Source of the DNA: Acetobacteraceae bacterium
Lineage (GTDB): Bacteria > Pseudomonadota > Alphaproteobacteria > Acetobacterales > Acetobacteraceae
DNA: 64,000 nt
NCBI GenBank assembly: GCA_030041375.1
Contig: JASHOA010000014.1
Location: 1 to 64,000 of the forward strand
Reading direction: 5' to 3'
The notes under the pieces: model-generated
What the model was told of the DNA's origin: nothing
The model's database searches: none
Seen by the model: the letters and a program-made list of their open reading frames with translations, nothing else
In this document: positions 34,369-42,946 of the stretch, one piece after another
How positions within the stretch are numbered: position 1 is the stretch's first letter
How the letters are laid out: each line of letters opens with the position of its first letter
Made by a program: the position numbers and the translations under genes

Positions 34369-36231
34369 TCACACCACGAGCGCAGCGCGGTTGGCAGCCG
34401 CCCGCTGCCAGGCCGCCGCTTCATCCTCGTCGAACAGTTCGGTGAGCTTCTTCATCATCGTGCCGCCGAGCTCCTCGGCATCGACGATGGTGACGGCGCG
34501 GCGATAGTAGCGGGTCACGTCGTGGCCGATGCCGATCGCGGTCAGCTCGACGAGATCGCGGCTTTCGATGTCGTGGATGACTTCGCGCAGATGCTTCTCG
34601 AGATAGTTGCCGGCATTGACCGAGAGCGTGGAATCATCGACCGGAGCGCCGTCGCTGATCACCATCAGGATGCGGCGATGTTCGGCGCGGGCGAGAAGAC
34701 GCCGATAGGCCCAGAGCAGCGCCTCGCCGTCGATGTTCTCCTTCAGCAGGCCTTCGCGCAGCATCAGGCCGAGATTCTTGCGCGAACGCCGCCACGGCTG
34801 GTCGGCGGCCTTGTAGATGATGTGACGAAGGTCGTTGAGACGGCCGGGGTTGCGCGGCTTGTTCTCGGCCACCCAGCGCTCGCGGCTCTGCCCGCCCTTC
34901 CAGGCGCGCGTGGTGAAGCCGAGCAGCTCGACCTTCACCCCGCAGCGCTCGAGGGTGCGCGCCAGGATATCGCCGCACATGGCAGCAACCGTGATCGGCC
35001 GGCCGCGCATGGACCCGGAATTGTCGAGCAGCAGCGTGACCACGGTATCGCGGAATTCGGTGTCCCGCTCGCGCTTGTAGGAGAGAGAATGCAGCGGATT
35101 GACGACCACGCGCGCGAGCCTGCCGGCATCGAGCAGCCCCTCGTCGAGATCGAAGTCCCAGGCCCGCTGCTGCTGGGCAAGCAGGCGGCGTTGCAGGCGG
35201 TTGGCGAGCTTGGAGACCACGCCCTGCAGATGCTGGAGCTGCTGGTCAAGCTGCTGGCGGAGGCGGGTCAGCTCCTCGGGGTCGCACAACTCCTCCGCCG
35301 CGACCTCCTCATCGAAGCTGCGTGTGTAGGCGCGATAGCCGCTTTCGCCCCCGCCCGCCGCCGCATCGCGCGGTGCCTGCGGGCCGCCCGGACGCTCGTC
35401 GCCGTCGGTTGCCTCTTCCTCTCCCTGCTCGGTGTCGTCTGCCGCCTCGCCTTCGACCTCTTCGGCATCCGCGCCCAGCATCGCCTCGGCATCCGCTTCC
35501 GAGCGCCCTTCGCTTTCCGCGCTCTGGTCCTCGGCTCCGGACTGCTCTTCCCCTTCGTTCTCCTCGCCCTCGGCATCGGTTTCGAGGTCTGCTTCGGCTT
35601 CCGCGAGATCGAGCGCTGCCAGGAGCCGCCGCGCGGCACGGGCATAGGCCACCTGGTCGTCGGCGAGACGAGCCAGGTCTGCCATCGCCCTCTCGGCGGC
35701 ACTGCCCAGGGTGCCGCGCCAAGCCTCGAGGATGCGGGTTGCCGCCGCCGGCGTCCCCACACCGGAAAGCCTCTCCCGAGCCAGCAGGGCCAGTGCGGCG
35801 GAGACCGGAAGCTGATCCTTCTCCGTCATCCGGTCGTAGCCTTCGGCCTCGCACTCCTCGGCCAGGCGGGCGCGCAGGTTGGCGGCAACGCCGGCCATGT
35901 GGCGCGCCCCGATCACCTCCACTCTGACCTGCTCGAGCGCGTCGTAGGCTTCCTTTGCTTCGCGCCCGATCGGGATTCTTTCCCTGTGCTTGGCATCGTC
36001 GTGATGACGGAGCCGTAGCGCCACCTGATCGGCGGTGCCGCGCAGGCGCGAGCGCTCGCCGGCGGGCAGCGCGCGCGTGGGCAGCGGCAGGCGGGCGCGG
36101 CTGCCGCTGAGCCCGGGCGGGCCCGGCTGAAAGGCGACCTGCACTTCCGGCGTGCCGGCCATGGCGCGCAGCACGCTTGCCGTGGCGCGCTTGAACTCCT
36201 CGACCCGATCGCTCTCTTTCGAACCGCTCAC
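34369..36231 (-). CDS. cobT: Cobaltochelatase subunit CobT (VWA domain)
   Basis: A 620-residue protein with three parts: an N-terminal domain (about residues 1-210), a very acidic Glu/Asp/Ala linker (about 215-310), and a C-terminal von Willebrand A domain with the metal-ion site [11 protein letters not shown]. This is the CobT plan. With CobS and CobN it inserts cobalt into the corrin ring in the aerobic B12 route; CobS-CobT form the AAA+ chaperone part. The GTG at 36231 is 8 bases after the cobS stop. cobN is not in the window. Confidence 0.95.
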   Translation of the reverse strand: MSGSKESDRVEEFKRATASVLRAMAGTPEVQVAFQPGPPGLSGSRARLPLPTRALPAGERSRLRGTADQVALRLRHHDDAKHRERIPIGREAKEAYDALEQVRVEVIGARHMAGVAANLRARLAEECEAEGYDRMTEKDQLPVSAALALLARERLSGVGTPAAATRILEAWRGTLGSAAERAMADLARLADDQVAYARAARRLLAALDLAEAEADLETDAEGEENEGEEQSGAEDQSAESEGRSEADAEAMLGADAEEVEGEAADDTEQGEEEATDGDERPGGPQAPRDAAAGGGESGYRAYTRSFDEEVAAEELCDPEELTRLRQQLDQQLQHLQGVVSKLANRLQRRLLAQQQRAWDFDLDEGLLDAGRLARVVVNPLHSLSYKRERDTEFRDTVVTLLLDNSGSMRGRPITVAAMCGDILARTLERCGVKVELLGFTTRAWKGGQSRERWVAENKPRNPGRLNDLRHIIYKAADQPWRRSRKNLGLMLREGLLKENIDGEALLWAYRRLLARAEHRRILMVISDGAPVDDSTLSVNAGNYLEKHLREVIHDIESRDLVELTAIGIGHDVTRYYRRAVTIVDAEELGGTMMKKLTELFDEDEAAAWQRAAANRAALVV

Positions 36232-36239
36232 TGGATGCT

Positions 36240-37256
36240 TCAGGACGCCTTGCGCAGGAAGCCGCCGCTCGGGATTTCCTCGTTGAAGCAGCGCTGATAG
36301 TATTCGGCAACGATCTGCCGCTCCGTCTCGTCGCACTTGTTGAGGAAGGTGAGGCGGAAGGCGAAGCCGAGATCGCCGAAGATGTGGGCGTTCTCGGCCC
36401 AGGTGATCACCGTGCGCGGGCTCATCACGGTCGAGATGTCGCCGTTGATGAAGCCGGCCCGCGTCAGGTCGGCGAGCGCGACCATGCTCTCGATCCGCTT
36501 TTTCGCGGGCCTGTCATCCGGATCGATGCCGAGCTTCGCCATCACGATCTCGGTTTCCTGCCCGTGGGCCAGATAATTGAGCGTGGCGACGATGTTCCAG
36601 CGGTCCATCTGGCCCTGATTGATCTGCTGGGTGCCGTGATAGAGACCCGTCGTGTCGCCGAGGCCGACCGTGTTGGTGGTGGCGTAGAGCCGGAACGCGG
36701 GATGCGGACGGATGACGCGGCTTTGATCGAGCAGGGTGAGCTTGCCCTCCACCTCGAGGACGCGCTGGATGACGAACATCACGTCCGGGCGGCCGGCGTC
36801 GTATTCGTCGAACACCAGCGCGCAGGGGTGCTGCAGCGCCCAGGGCAGGATGCCTTCGCGGAATTCCGTGACCTGCTTGCCGTCCTTCAGCACGATCGCA
36901 TCCTTGCCGATGAGGTCGATCCGGCTGATGTGGCTGTCGAGATTGATGCGGATGCAGGGCCAGTTGAGCCGTGCCGCCACCTGCTCGATGTGGGTCGATT
37001 TGCCGGTGCCGTGGTAGCCCTGGATCAGCACGCGGCGGTTGTGGGCGAAGCCGGCGAGGATCGCCAGCGTCGTTTCCCGATCGAAGCGGTACGCCTCGTC
37101 TACGTCGGGAACGTGCTCGGTGCGGATGGAAAAGGCCGGCACCTCGATGGCCGTCTCGATGCCGAAAGTCTGGCGGGCATTGACCATGATATCGGGCAGG
37201 TCGATCGCCGAGGTGGGCTCGACACGCGGTTGAGAAGAGACGGCAACATTGTTCAT
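36240..37256 (-). CDS. cobS: Cobaltochelatase subunit CobS (AAA+ ATPase)
   Basis: A 338-residue AAA+ protein: Walker [14 protein letters not shown], Walker [10 protein letters not shown], and the CobS-typical middle [18 protein letters not shown]. Start MNNVAVSSQ at 37256. It hydrolyses ATP and assembles with CobT to drive cobalt insertion by CobN. Order dnaJ-like, cobS, cobT on one strand with bolA divergent is conserved in many alphaproteobacteria. Confidence 0.96.
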   Translation of the reverse strand: MNNVAVSSQPRVEPTSAIDLPDIMVNARQTFGIETAIEVPAFSIRTEHVPDVDEAYRFDRETTLAILAGFAHNRRVLIQGYHGTGKSTHIEQVAARLNWPCIRINLDSHISRIDLIGKDAIVLKDGKQVTEFREGILPWALQHPCALVFDEYDAGRPDVMFVIQRVLEVEGKLTLLDQSRVIRPHPAFRLYATTNTVGLGDTTGLYHGTQQINQGQMDRWNIVATLNYLAHGQETEIVMAKLGIDPDDRPAKKRIESMVALADLTRAGFINGDISTVMSPRTVITWAENAHIFGDLGFAFRLTFLNKCDETERQIVAEYYQRCFNEEIPSGGFLRKAS

Positions 37257-37326
37257 CGGCCGGACGGTCCTGTGGCGATCAGAGTGGTAATGTAATCCCG
37301 CGTAGTGGGGCTTGAAACCCGCCTGC

Positions 37327-37908
37327 TCAGACGGCGGCGGGTGAGGGCGCGCGCGCCAGCCTGGTGCGCAACGTCGCGTAGGCGAGGCTGATGGCTTTGA
37401 ACCGCTCGCCGGCGTCGGCATCCCCGCCGTTGGCGTCCGGATGATGGCGCTTAGCGAGTTCCTTGTAGCGCGCCTTGACCACCTCCAATGTCACCGGCCA
37501 GCCAAGCTCGAGTGCCGCGAGATGCACCTTCAGCTCGGCTGGCGCCGCCTTGGCGGCGCTGGGACGGGACGCCGCGTCGGCGAATGCCGCCAGCGAATCT
37601 TCAAGCCCGGCCGCGTTCCGCCAGTCGTTCCCGCCGAGACGGCCGAGAGGCCAGGTGGGGCGCTGCCACGCGATATCGGAGCGCAGCTCGGCTTCGATCT
37701 CGCCTGGACTCATTCCCCGGTAATAGTCCCATGCCGCATTGTAGGCGCGCACGTGCTCGAGACAGAACCACCGCCACTCGCGCAGTGCCCGCCGTGAGCG
37801 GGGGGCACGGTACTCGCCCGGGGCCTCGCAGCCCAGGACATCGCACCCCCGCCCCGGTGCATCGGGGTCGGGCGCGAATGCCTTGATGCGCGAACGCCGT
37901 GGTTCCAT
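37327..37908 (-). CDS. DnaJ-domain (J-domain) protein of the cobST cluster
   Basis: A 193-residue protein whose J domain is at the C-terminus (about residues 130-190) with [10 protein letters not shown] carrying the HPD triad that stimulates Hsp70. The N-terminal half has Cys pairs ([15 protein letters not shown] and [11 protein letters not shown]), suggesting a zinc site. This architecture is typical of the DnaJ-like gene beside cobS in alphaproteobacteria; the partner substrate is unknown. Divergent from bolA, 69 bases apart. Confidence 0.9.
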   Translation of the reverse strand: MEPRRSRIKAFAPDPDAPGRGCDVLGCEAPGEYRAPRSRRALREWRWFCLEHVRAYNAAWDYYRGMSPGEIEAELRSDIAWQRPTWPLGRLGGNDWRNAAGLEDSLAAFADAASRPSAAKAAPAELKVHLAALELGWPVTLEVVKARYKELAKRHHPDANGGDADAGERFKAISLAYATLRTRLARAPSPAAV

Positions 37909-37977
37909 GCGTTGGTTATGGGGGTTCCTCCCCCGTGTTGGCAACGCCGGCTTGGCGGTCGGCGCGAAACGGCCGAT

Positions 37978-38268
37978 ATGTGCGCCATGCAAACCCGGGC
38001 CGAACGCATCGAGCGTCTCCTTCGGACGCGTTTTGCACCAAGCCGGATCGAAGTTCATGACGACTCCGCGCGCCACGTCGGCCATGCCGGCGCCCGCCCG
38101 GAAGGGGAGACTCATTACTCGGTGCTGCTGGTCTCGGCTTCGTTCCGCGGCCAGAGCCGCGTGCAACGGGCGCAGGCAGTGCACGCGGCTCTGGCTGCGG
38201 AATTCGGTAGCGGGCTGCACGCGCTTTCGCTCGCGCTCTCGGCTCCCGGCGAGGAGCGGGAGGGCTAG
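37978..38268 (+). CDS. bolA: BolA-family protein
   Basis: A 96-residue BolA: helix ERIERLLRTRFAPSRIEVHD, the loop ARPEGETHYSVLLVS, and RVQRAQAVHAALAAEF. BolA proteins bind [2Fe-2S] clusters with monothiol glutaredoxins, or DNA. Two starts are possible (37978 and 37987). The TAG stop (38266-38268) belongs to the first CTAG of repeat B copy 2. The length and the last residues (GEEREG) look natural, so the repeat sits precisely at the gene end. Confidence 0.92.
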   Translation: MCAMQTRAERIERLLRTRFAPSRIEVHDDSARHVGHAGARPEGETHYSVLLVSASFRGQSRVQRAQAVHAALAAEFGSGLHALSLALSAPGEEREG

Positions 38269-38371
38269 CCCGCGATCGCCCGAGGCGGAATCGTCGGAGG
38301 GCGTGAATCGCGGGCTCAAATAAAGCACGAGACCGGTGTCGGGCTGCACAGTCAGCCCGACACCGGTCTAG
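38265..38371. repeat. Interspersed repeat family B, copy 2 (107 bp)
   Basis: Begins with CTAG 38265-38268 (containing the bolA stop) and ends with CTAG 38368-38371, which is also the first CTAG of repeat A copy 2. Same two-hairpin structure and length as copies 1 and 3. Confidence 0.93.
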
Positions 38372-38502
38372 TGTGCTGCCCCCGACGTTTGCTGCCGCCG
38401 GCAGCAAACGAAAGGGGATGAGAGGCCACTGAAAATAAAAGAGGTGTGTGCCGACCGCTATGGTGCATCCTACGGTATCAAGCGTTGGAGTCGGCACACG
38501 AG
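38368..38502. repeat. Interspersed repeat family A, copy 2 (135 bp)
   Basis: Starts with the CTAG shared with repeat B copy 2 and ends CGAG (38499-38502), a one-base variant of CTAG whose last G is the first base of the next gene's GTG start. Internal changes include an added A and a lost base that cancel, keeping the total length at 135. Confidence 0.92.
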
Positions 38503-39137
38503 TGCGGTCCAGGGCCGGCCCTGTCCGATCCAGTGTGGCGGCCCTCCTCCTGCTGGCGGCGGCGGCCACGGCTGCCCATCCGCTCTTCGCGCCGAGCCGC
38601 GACGTGAGCGTCCGGTACCGCCTGGAAAGCCCGGATGCAAACGCCCCGGGCGGCAAAACGACCGACGAGCTTCGCTTGCGCGCGATCGGCGGCGGGCAGC
38701 TCATCAGGCTCGATAATCCCGCCTCCGGGGGGTACCTGCTGATCGACCGGGCCAGGAAGACCGCGACCGTGGTCGATCCGAAAATCCACGCCTTCATGAG
38801 CGGGCCGCTCAACCCAAGGGTGGCAAGCGGGCTCTTGCTGCTCGACCCTGAGGCAACCTATCAGCGCGCCGGCAGCGCCCGGGTGGCCGGATATGCGTGC
38901 GATCTCTGGAAGATCGGCCCCGGTGGAGCAGGCGGATCGGTCTGCGTCACGGCGGATGGGGTGGTTCTGAGCCGCATCGAAGGAAGCCAACCCGCCCACC
39001 AGGCCCGACTGACCGCGCTCTCCGTTGCTTACGAGGCTGAGCCGAAGGCCTTGTTTGCCCCGCCCCCCGGCTTCCAGGACCTTTCCGCCCAGAAGGCTCC
39101 GCCCGGATCCGCCCCGCCGGCCACCAGTCCCCGCTAA
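38502..39137 (+). CDS. Secreted protein of 211 residues, DUF4412-like
   Basis: The GTG at 38502 opens a signal peptide (MRSRAGPVRSSVAALLLLAA, cleaved after AAATAAHP). The mature part is beta-rich with SVRYRLESPDANAPGGKTTDE at the start, LLIDRARKTATVVDPKIHAF in the middle and a Cys pair (YACDLW and SVCVT) likely to form a disulfide. The fold pattern resembles DUF4412-type lipid-binding-like proteins, tentatively. The frame is open into the repeat upstream, but the signal peptide fixes the start. Function unknown. Confidence 0.7.
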   Translation: MRSRAGPVRSSVAALLLLAAAATAAHPLFAPSRDVSVRYRLESPDANAPGGKTTDELRLRAIGGGQLIRLDNPASGGYLLIDRARKTATVVDPKIHAFMSGPLNPRVASGLLLLDPEATYQRAGSARVAGYACDLWKIGPGGAGGSVCVTADGVVLSRIEGSQPAHQARLTALSVAYEAEPKALFAPPPGFQDLSAQKAPPGSAPPATSPR

Positions 39138-39213
39138 AACATTTTATCCTCTCGGCAAAATCCGCGCATACTGGAGCCTCTGCTGGCAGCGTGGAGAAGG
39201 AATTTTTCCCAAA

Positions 39214-39687
39214 ATGACGGATGCCAAGGAGCGTAAGGAGATCGACGCAACCGACCGTACGATCCTCAAGCTGCTGGCCAAAGACGCCAGCCTCTCGCTC
39301 GCCGAGATCGCGGCCAAGGTCGGCTTGACCGCAACGCCCTGCTGGAAGCGTATCCGCAGGCTGGAAACGGCGGGCATCATCCGCGGCAGGGTGGCGGTGA
39401 TCGACGCGGAAAGGGTCGGGCTGCCGGTCAGCGCCTTCGTCTCCGTCGAGACCGCCGACCATTCCGCCGCCTGGCTCGAGCGCTTCGCGGCGCTCGTGGC
39501 CGGGACCCCCGAGATCGTTGCGGCGTGGCGGATGAGCGGAGATGTGGATTATCTGCTGCACGTCGTCGTCCCGGACATCGCGGCTTACGATGGATTCTAT
39601 CGCCGGCTCATCAACGCCTTGCCGCTGCGCAACGTCACCAGCCGTTTTGCCATGGAGCACATGAAGGCCGCCCCGCTGCCGCTTTAG
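39214..39687 (+). CDS. Lrp/AsnC-family transcription regulator
   Basis: A 157-residue regulator: N-terminal HTH (DATDRTILKLLAKDASLSLA, EIAAKVGLTATPCWKRIRRLE) and the C-terminal RAM ligand domain (SGDVDYLLHVVVPDIAAYD). Such proteins respond to amino acids and often control adjacent genes; no amino-acid gene is nearby except in the wider region. The TAG stop (39685-39687) begins the 18-base stub of repeat B. Confidence 0.93.
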   Translation: MTDAKERKEIDATDRTILKLLAKDASLSLAEIAAKVGLTATPCWKRIRRLETAGIIRGRVAVIDAERVGLPVSAFVSVETADHSAAWLERFAALVAGTPEIVAAWRMSGDVDYLLHVVVPDIAAYDGFYRRLINALPLRNVTSRFAMEHMKAAPLPL

Positions 39688-39702
39688 CCCGCGATCGCCC
39701 GA
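39685..39702. repeat. 18-bp stub of repeat family B (copy 7)
   Basis: TAGCCCGCGATCGCCCGA, identical to the start of repeat B, then unrelated sequence. It contains the lrp stop codon and ends exactly where the convergent DUF2889 gene ends (39703). Looks like a remnant left after deletion. Confidence 0.7.
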
Positions 39703-40314
39703 TCACGCGTGCGAAATGTCTGTCGGGGGCGCCCCGCCAGTCTCAGCAATCACTGGCAGCGGATCGGGGCCGGTGTAGAAATTCGGCCAGCGGCGCTGCA
39801 CCACCGGCCCATTCGCGGCATAGGCATAGCAGCTATTGAGCATGCGCGGCTCGCGCGCTGCGGAATCCTCGGCCTCTTCCCTCTGCGTCCGCACCGCATA
39901 GAGGGTCTGGATGGCGGTCGTGCCGAGCTGCTGCAGCAGCTCGCGCAAGTGCGTGCACCCGGCCACGCCACCCACCCGCTCGTTCGCGGCCTTGAGGAAA
40001 CCACGGCCGATCCGGAGCCCGGCGAGCCTCGCGAAGTTCGGCGCCGCATCAGGGCAGATTGCGTAGGGCCCCTGTTCGGTCACCGCCTCGCTCGCTTCGA
40101 TCAGCAAGTTCTCGTCCACCGTCAGCCGGACCCACATCTCGTGCAACGGCTCGCCGGCAGGGATTTCACCCCGATCCTGGTTCGGGAAGCTGTAGGTCTT
40201 GGTATCGACGAGATGCGCTTCGATATCGAAACGCCCGTCCGTGCGTCGATAGCCGCGGATGGTGATGTCGCGTTCATGCAGAAGCGCACGCCCGGTCGGT
40301 TTGCTGAGCGGCAT
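39703..40314 (-). CDS. DUF2889 family protein
   Basis: A 203-residue protein: RDITIRGYRRTDGRFDIEAH, LVDTKTYSFPN and PLHEMWVRLTVDENLLIEAS are the DUF2889 core; the C-terminal part has VAGCTHLRELLQQLGTTAIQ and NSCYAYAANGPVV. Function unknown to me. It is convergent with lrp and divergent from the FMN reductase. Confidence 0.85.
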   Translation of the reverse strand: MPLSKPTGRALLHERDITIRGYRRTDGRFDIEAHLVDTKTYSFPNQDRGEIPAGEPLHEMWVRLTVDENLLIEASEAVTEQGPYAICPDAAPNFARLAGLRIGRGFLKAANERVGGVAGCTHLRELLQQLGTTAIQTLYAVRTQREEAEDSAAREPRMLNSCYAYAANGPVVQRRWPNFYTGPDPLPVIAETGGAPPTDISHA

Positions 40315-40443
40315 GGAATCCTCGCTTTGGCCCCGCCTATGGCGATGCGCGATCCAAGCCGCCTTGTCCAGCCGTTCCCTGCCCTCCCGCCCGTTCGGGC
40401 AAGCTGGCATACTCCGGATTGAACCCGCATCGCCGGAGGTATT

Positions 40444-41010
40444 ATGTCGGACGCCAGAGTGCTCCATGTCGTCTCGCTGCTCGGCAGCCTGCGCAAGGGA
40501 TCCTTCAACGCCATGTTGGCGCGCACGTTGCCGGCACTCGCGCCCCCGGACATGACCATCACCCCGGCCCCCTCGATCGGCAATCTCCCGCTCTACAACG
40601 CGGATCTGCAGGCCGAGGGTTTTCCCCCTGCGGTCACCGCGCTGGCCGGCGCAATGGCCGCAGCGGACGGCGTGATCATCGTCACGCCCGAATACAACTA
40701 CTCGATCCCCGGCGGCCTCAAGAACGCGATCGACTGGGTGTCGCGCCTTTCCCCGCAGCCCTTCTCCGGCAAGCCGGTCGCGCTCGCCTCCGCCTCGCCG
40801 GGCGGCCTCGGCGGCGCCCGCAGCCAGTACCATCTTCGCCAGGTCATGGTTTTCCTCGAGGCCTATGTGCTGAACCGGCCCGAGGTGATGGTTCCGGCTG
40901 TGCAAACGAAGGTGGATGCAGCGAAGGGCGAAATCACCGACGGGCCGACGCGCGAGATGATCGCCGCCGAGCTGAAGGCGTTCGCGGCCTTCATCCGGCG
41001 CCTCTCCTAG
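40444..41010 (+). CDS. NADPH-dependent FMN reductase (flavodoxin-like fold)
   Basis: A 188-residue flavoprotein: LLGSLRKGSFNAMLARTLPA binds FMN phosphate, VIIVTPEYNYSIPGGLKNAI is the isoalloxazine loop, and GGARSQYHLRQVMVFLEAYV follows. Members reduce FMN, quinones or metals such as chromate; the substrate cannot be named. GGAGGTATT precedes the ATG. The TAG stop is part of the first CTAG of repeat A copy 3. Confidence 0.92.
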   Translation: MSDARVLHVVSLLGSLRKGSFNAMLARTLPALAPPDMTITPAPSIGNLPLYNADLQAEGFPPAVTALAGAMAAADGVIIVTPEYNYSIPGGLKNAIDWVSRLSPQPFSGKPVALASASPGGLGGARSQYHLRQVMVFLEAYVLNRPEVMVPAVQTKVDAAKGEITDGPTREMIAAELKAFAAFIRRLS

Positions 41011-41141
41011 TGTCCTGCCCCCGACGTTTGCTGCCGCCGGCAGCAAACGAAAGGGGACCAGCAGGCCACTGAAAACAAAGAGGTGTGTGCCGACCGCTAG
41101 GGTGCATCCTACGGTATCAAGCGTTGGAGTCGGCACGCTAA
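41007..41141. repeat. Interspersed repeat family A, copy 3 (135 bp)
   Basis: Starts with CTAG 41007-41010 (containing the FMN-reductase stop) and ends CTAA (41138-41141), a one-base variant. The hairpins are as in copy 1. An 11-base-stem hairpin follows immediately. Confidence 0.92.
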
Positions 41142-41168
41142 AGCGTGTTCAGCTTGACTGAGCACGCT
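41142..41168. terminator. Hairpin next to repeat A copy 3
   Basis: Arms AGCGTGTTCAG and CTGAGCACGCT pair over 11 bases with one wobble and a 5-base loop. On the + strand it is followed by CTCTCTTGT, a weak pyrimidine run, so it could end transcription of the FMN reductase. Confidence 0.5.
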
Positions 41169-41217
41169 CTCTCTTGTCTGACTGAGCGGATCGCTCACGA
41201 AGACGCTTCGGGACTGC

Positions 41218-41973
41218 ATGATGATCGGGCACTTCCGGATCGGCTGTGCCGGCTGGGCGATCCCGAAGGTGCACACAGCACTCTTTCCGTCCGAGGGAAG
41301 CCACCTCGAGCGCTATTCCCGGCGCTTCGCGGCGGTCGAGATCAACTCCTCCTTCTATCGCCCGCATCGGCGCGCAACTTACGAACGCTGGGCCGCAACC
41401 GTGCCAGGCGGCTTTGCCTTCGCCGTCAAGGCGCCGAAGCTGATCACGCACGAACTCCGCCTCGCCACCGCCGAAGCAGCGCTCGAGGCCTTCCTCGTTC
41501 AGGTCTCCGGCCTCGGTGAGGCGCTCGGCCCGCTCTTGTTCCAGCTTCCCCCGCGTCTTGCCTTCGAGCCGGACCGCGCCGGCGCATTCTTCGCAGCACT
41601 CAGGGAGCGGTTCACCGGCGCTGCCGTATGCGAGCCTCGTCATCCGGACTGGTTCACGGCGCCCGCCGAGGCACTGCTCCTCGAGTATCGCATCGGCCGC
41701 GTCGCCGCCGATCCGCCGCTCCTCGCGGCGGCGGCCGAGCCGGGCGGCTGGAATGGCCTCGTCTATTTCCGTCTGCACGGCTCGCCGCATGTCTATCACT
41801 CGGCGTACAGCGCGACCGCACTGGCCCGCCTGGCCCGCCGAGTGACAGCAACGGATCAGGCTGCCACCTGGTGCATCTTCGACAATACGGCCGAGAATGC
41901 CGCGACCCTGGAGGCGATCGCTCTTCAGGAACTGCTGCGGGATGCATGGCCCGAGCGCACCCGCCCGGCTTGA
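41218..41973 (+). CDS. DUF72 family protein
   Basis: A 251-residue TIM-barrel-like DUF72 protein: FRIGCAGWAIPKVHTALFP, FAAVEINSSFYRPHRRATYE, GFAFAVKAPKLITHELRL, CEPRHPDWF and VYFRLHGSPHVYHSAYS are family marks. Activity unknown. Two ATGs lie in tandem at 41218 and 41221. It reads in the same direction as the SDR gene 54 bases later. Confidence 0.92.
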   Translation: MMIGHFRIGCAGWAIPKVHTALFPSEGSHLERYSRRFAAVEINSSFYRPHRRATYERWAATVPGGFAFAVKAPKLITHELRLATAEAALEAFLVQVSGLGEALGPLLFQLPPRLAFEPDRAGAFFAALRERFTGAAVCEPRHPDWFTAPAEALLLEYRIGRVAADPPLLAAAAEPGGWNGLVYFRLHGSPHVYHSAYSATALARLARRVTATDQAATWCIFDNTAENAATLEAIALQELLRDAWPERTRPA

Positions 41974-42027
41974 CCCTCCCCGGCCCCACCCGCAGGCTCG
42001 TCGCGAAGAGGCTGAAGGAGAGGAGAA

Positions 42028-42864
42028 ATGGCCATCGGACCCGATCCCGATACCCGCGCGTGGCTCGGGCTTTCCGGCAGCGTCGTCGCCATCACGGGTG
42101 CGGGCGGCGGCATCGGCCGCGCGCTGGCGGCCGATTTTTCACGCGCGGGTGCTGCCGCGATCGCACTGATCGACCGCGACGGGGATGCCGCCCGGCGCAC
42201 TGCCGCGCTGCTCGAAGGCCCGCGCGTGCTTCCCCTCACCTGCGATGTTGCCGATCCTGCGGCCGTCGCCGCTGCTGCAGAGCGCATCGCGCGCGAACTC
42301 GGTGCGGTCGATGTGCTGGTCAACAATGCCGGCCTGCTGCGCCCCGGCCCGCTGGCGACTCTTCCGCCCGCGGAATGGAATGCTTTGCTCGGTGCCAACC
42401 TCACCGGCTATTTCCTGTGCGCGCAGGCGTTCGGCCGGACGATGCTGGAGCGCCGCCGCGGCGCGATCGTGCACATCGCCTCGATCGCCGCGTCGCATGC
42501 GCAGGGTTTCAGCGGCGCCTACAGCGTGAGCAAGGCGGGCGTTGTCATGCTCTCCCGCCAGCTTGCGCTGGAATGGGGCGAGGCCGGCATACGCAGCAAC
42601 GTGGTGAGCCCCGGGCTGGTGCGGACGCCGATGAGCGAAGCCTTCTACCGCGACCCTGCCATTGCCGGGCGCCGCGCCGCGATGGTGCCCCTCCAGCGCG
42701 TGGCGCAACCGGAGGATATCGCCGAGGTGGTGCTGTTTCTCGCCAGCCCCCGCTCGGGTTACGTCACCGGCCAGGAGATCCTCGTCGACGGCGGCTTCGG
42801 CCGCACGCTGATGGATCTCGTGCCTCGCCCCGGCTTCGACCGCGCCGAGCACACCAATCGCTGA
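42028..42864 (+). CDS. Short-chain dehydrogenase/reductase
   Basis: A 278-residue SDR: cofactor loop TGAGGGIGRALAADF, DVAD, NNAGLLRPG, catalytic Ser in IASIAASHAQ, and Tyr/Lys in YSVSKAGVV. The Asp in LIDRDGDA suggests NAD(H) preference. The C-terminus YVTGQEILVDGGFG is standard. Substrate unknown. AAGGAGAGGAGAA before the ATG is a very strong ribosome site. Confidence 0.93.
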   Translation: MAIGPDPDTRAWLGLSGSVVAITGAGGGIGRALAADFSRAGAAAIALIDRDGDAARRTAALLEGPRVLPLTCDVADPAAVAAAAERIARELGAVDVLVNNAGLLRPGPLATLPPAEWNALLGANLTGYFLCAQAFGRTMLERRRGAIVHIASIAASHAQGFSGAYSVSKAGVVMLSRQLALEWGEAGIRSNVVSPGLVRTPMSEAFYRDPAIAGRRAAMVPLQRVAQPEDIAEVVLFLASPRSGYVTGQEILVDGGFGRTLMDLVPRPGFDRAEHTNR

Positions 42865-42946
42865 TCGCGGTCAGAATGCACAGCCGGGCGCGCTCGCCAC
42901 CGGCGAGCCGATCAGCCAGGCAAGGAGCCCGCCGCCGCCCGCGCGG

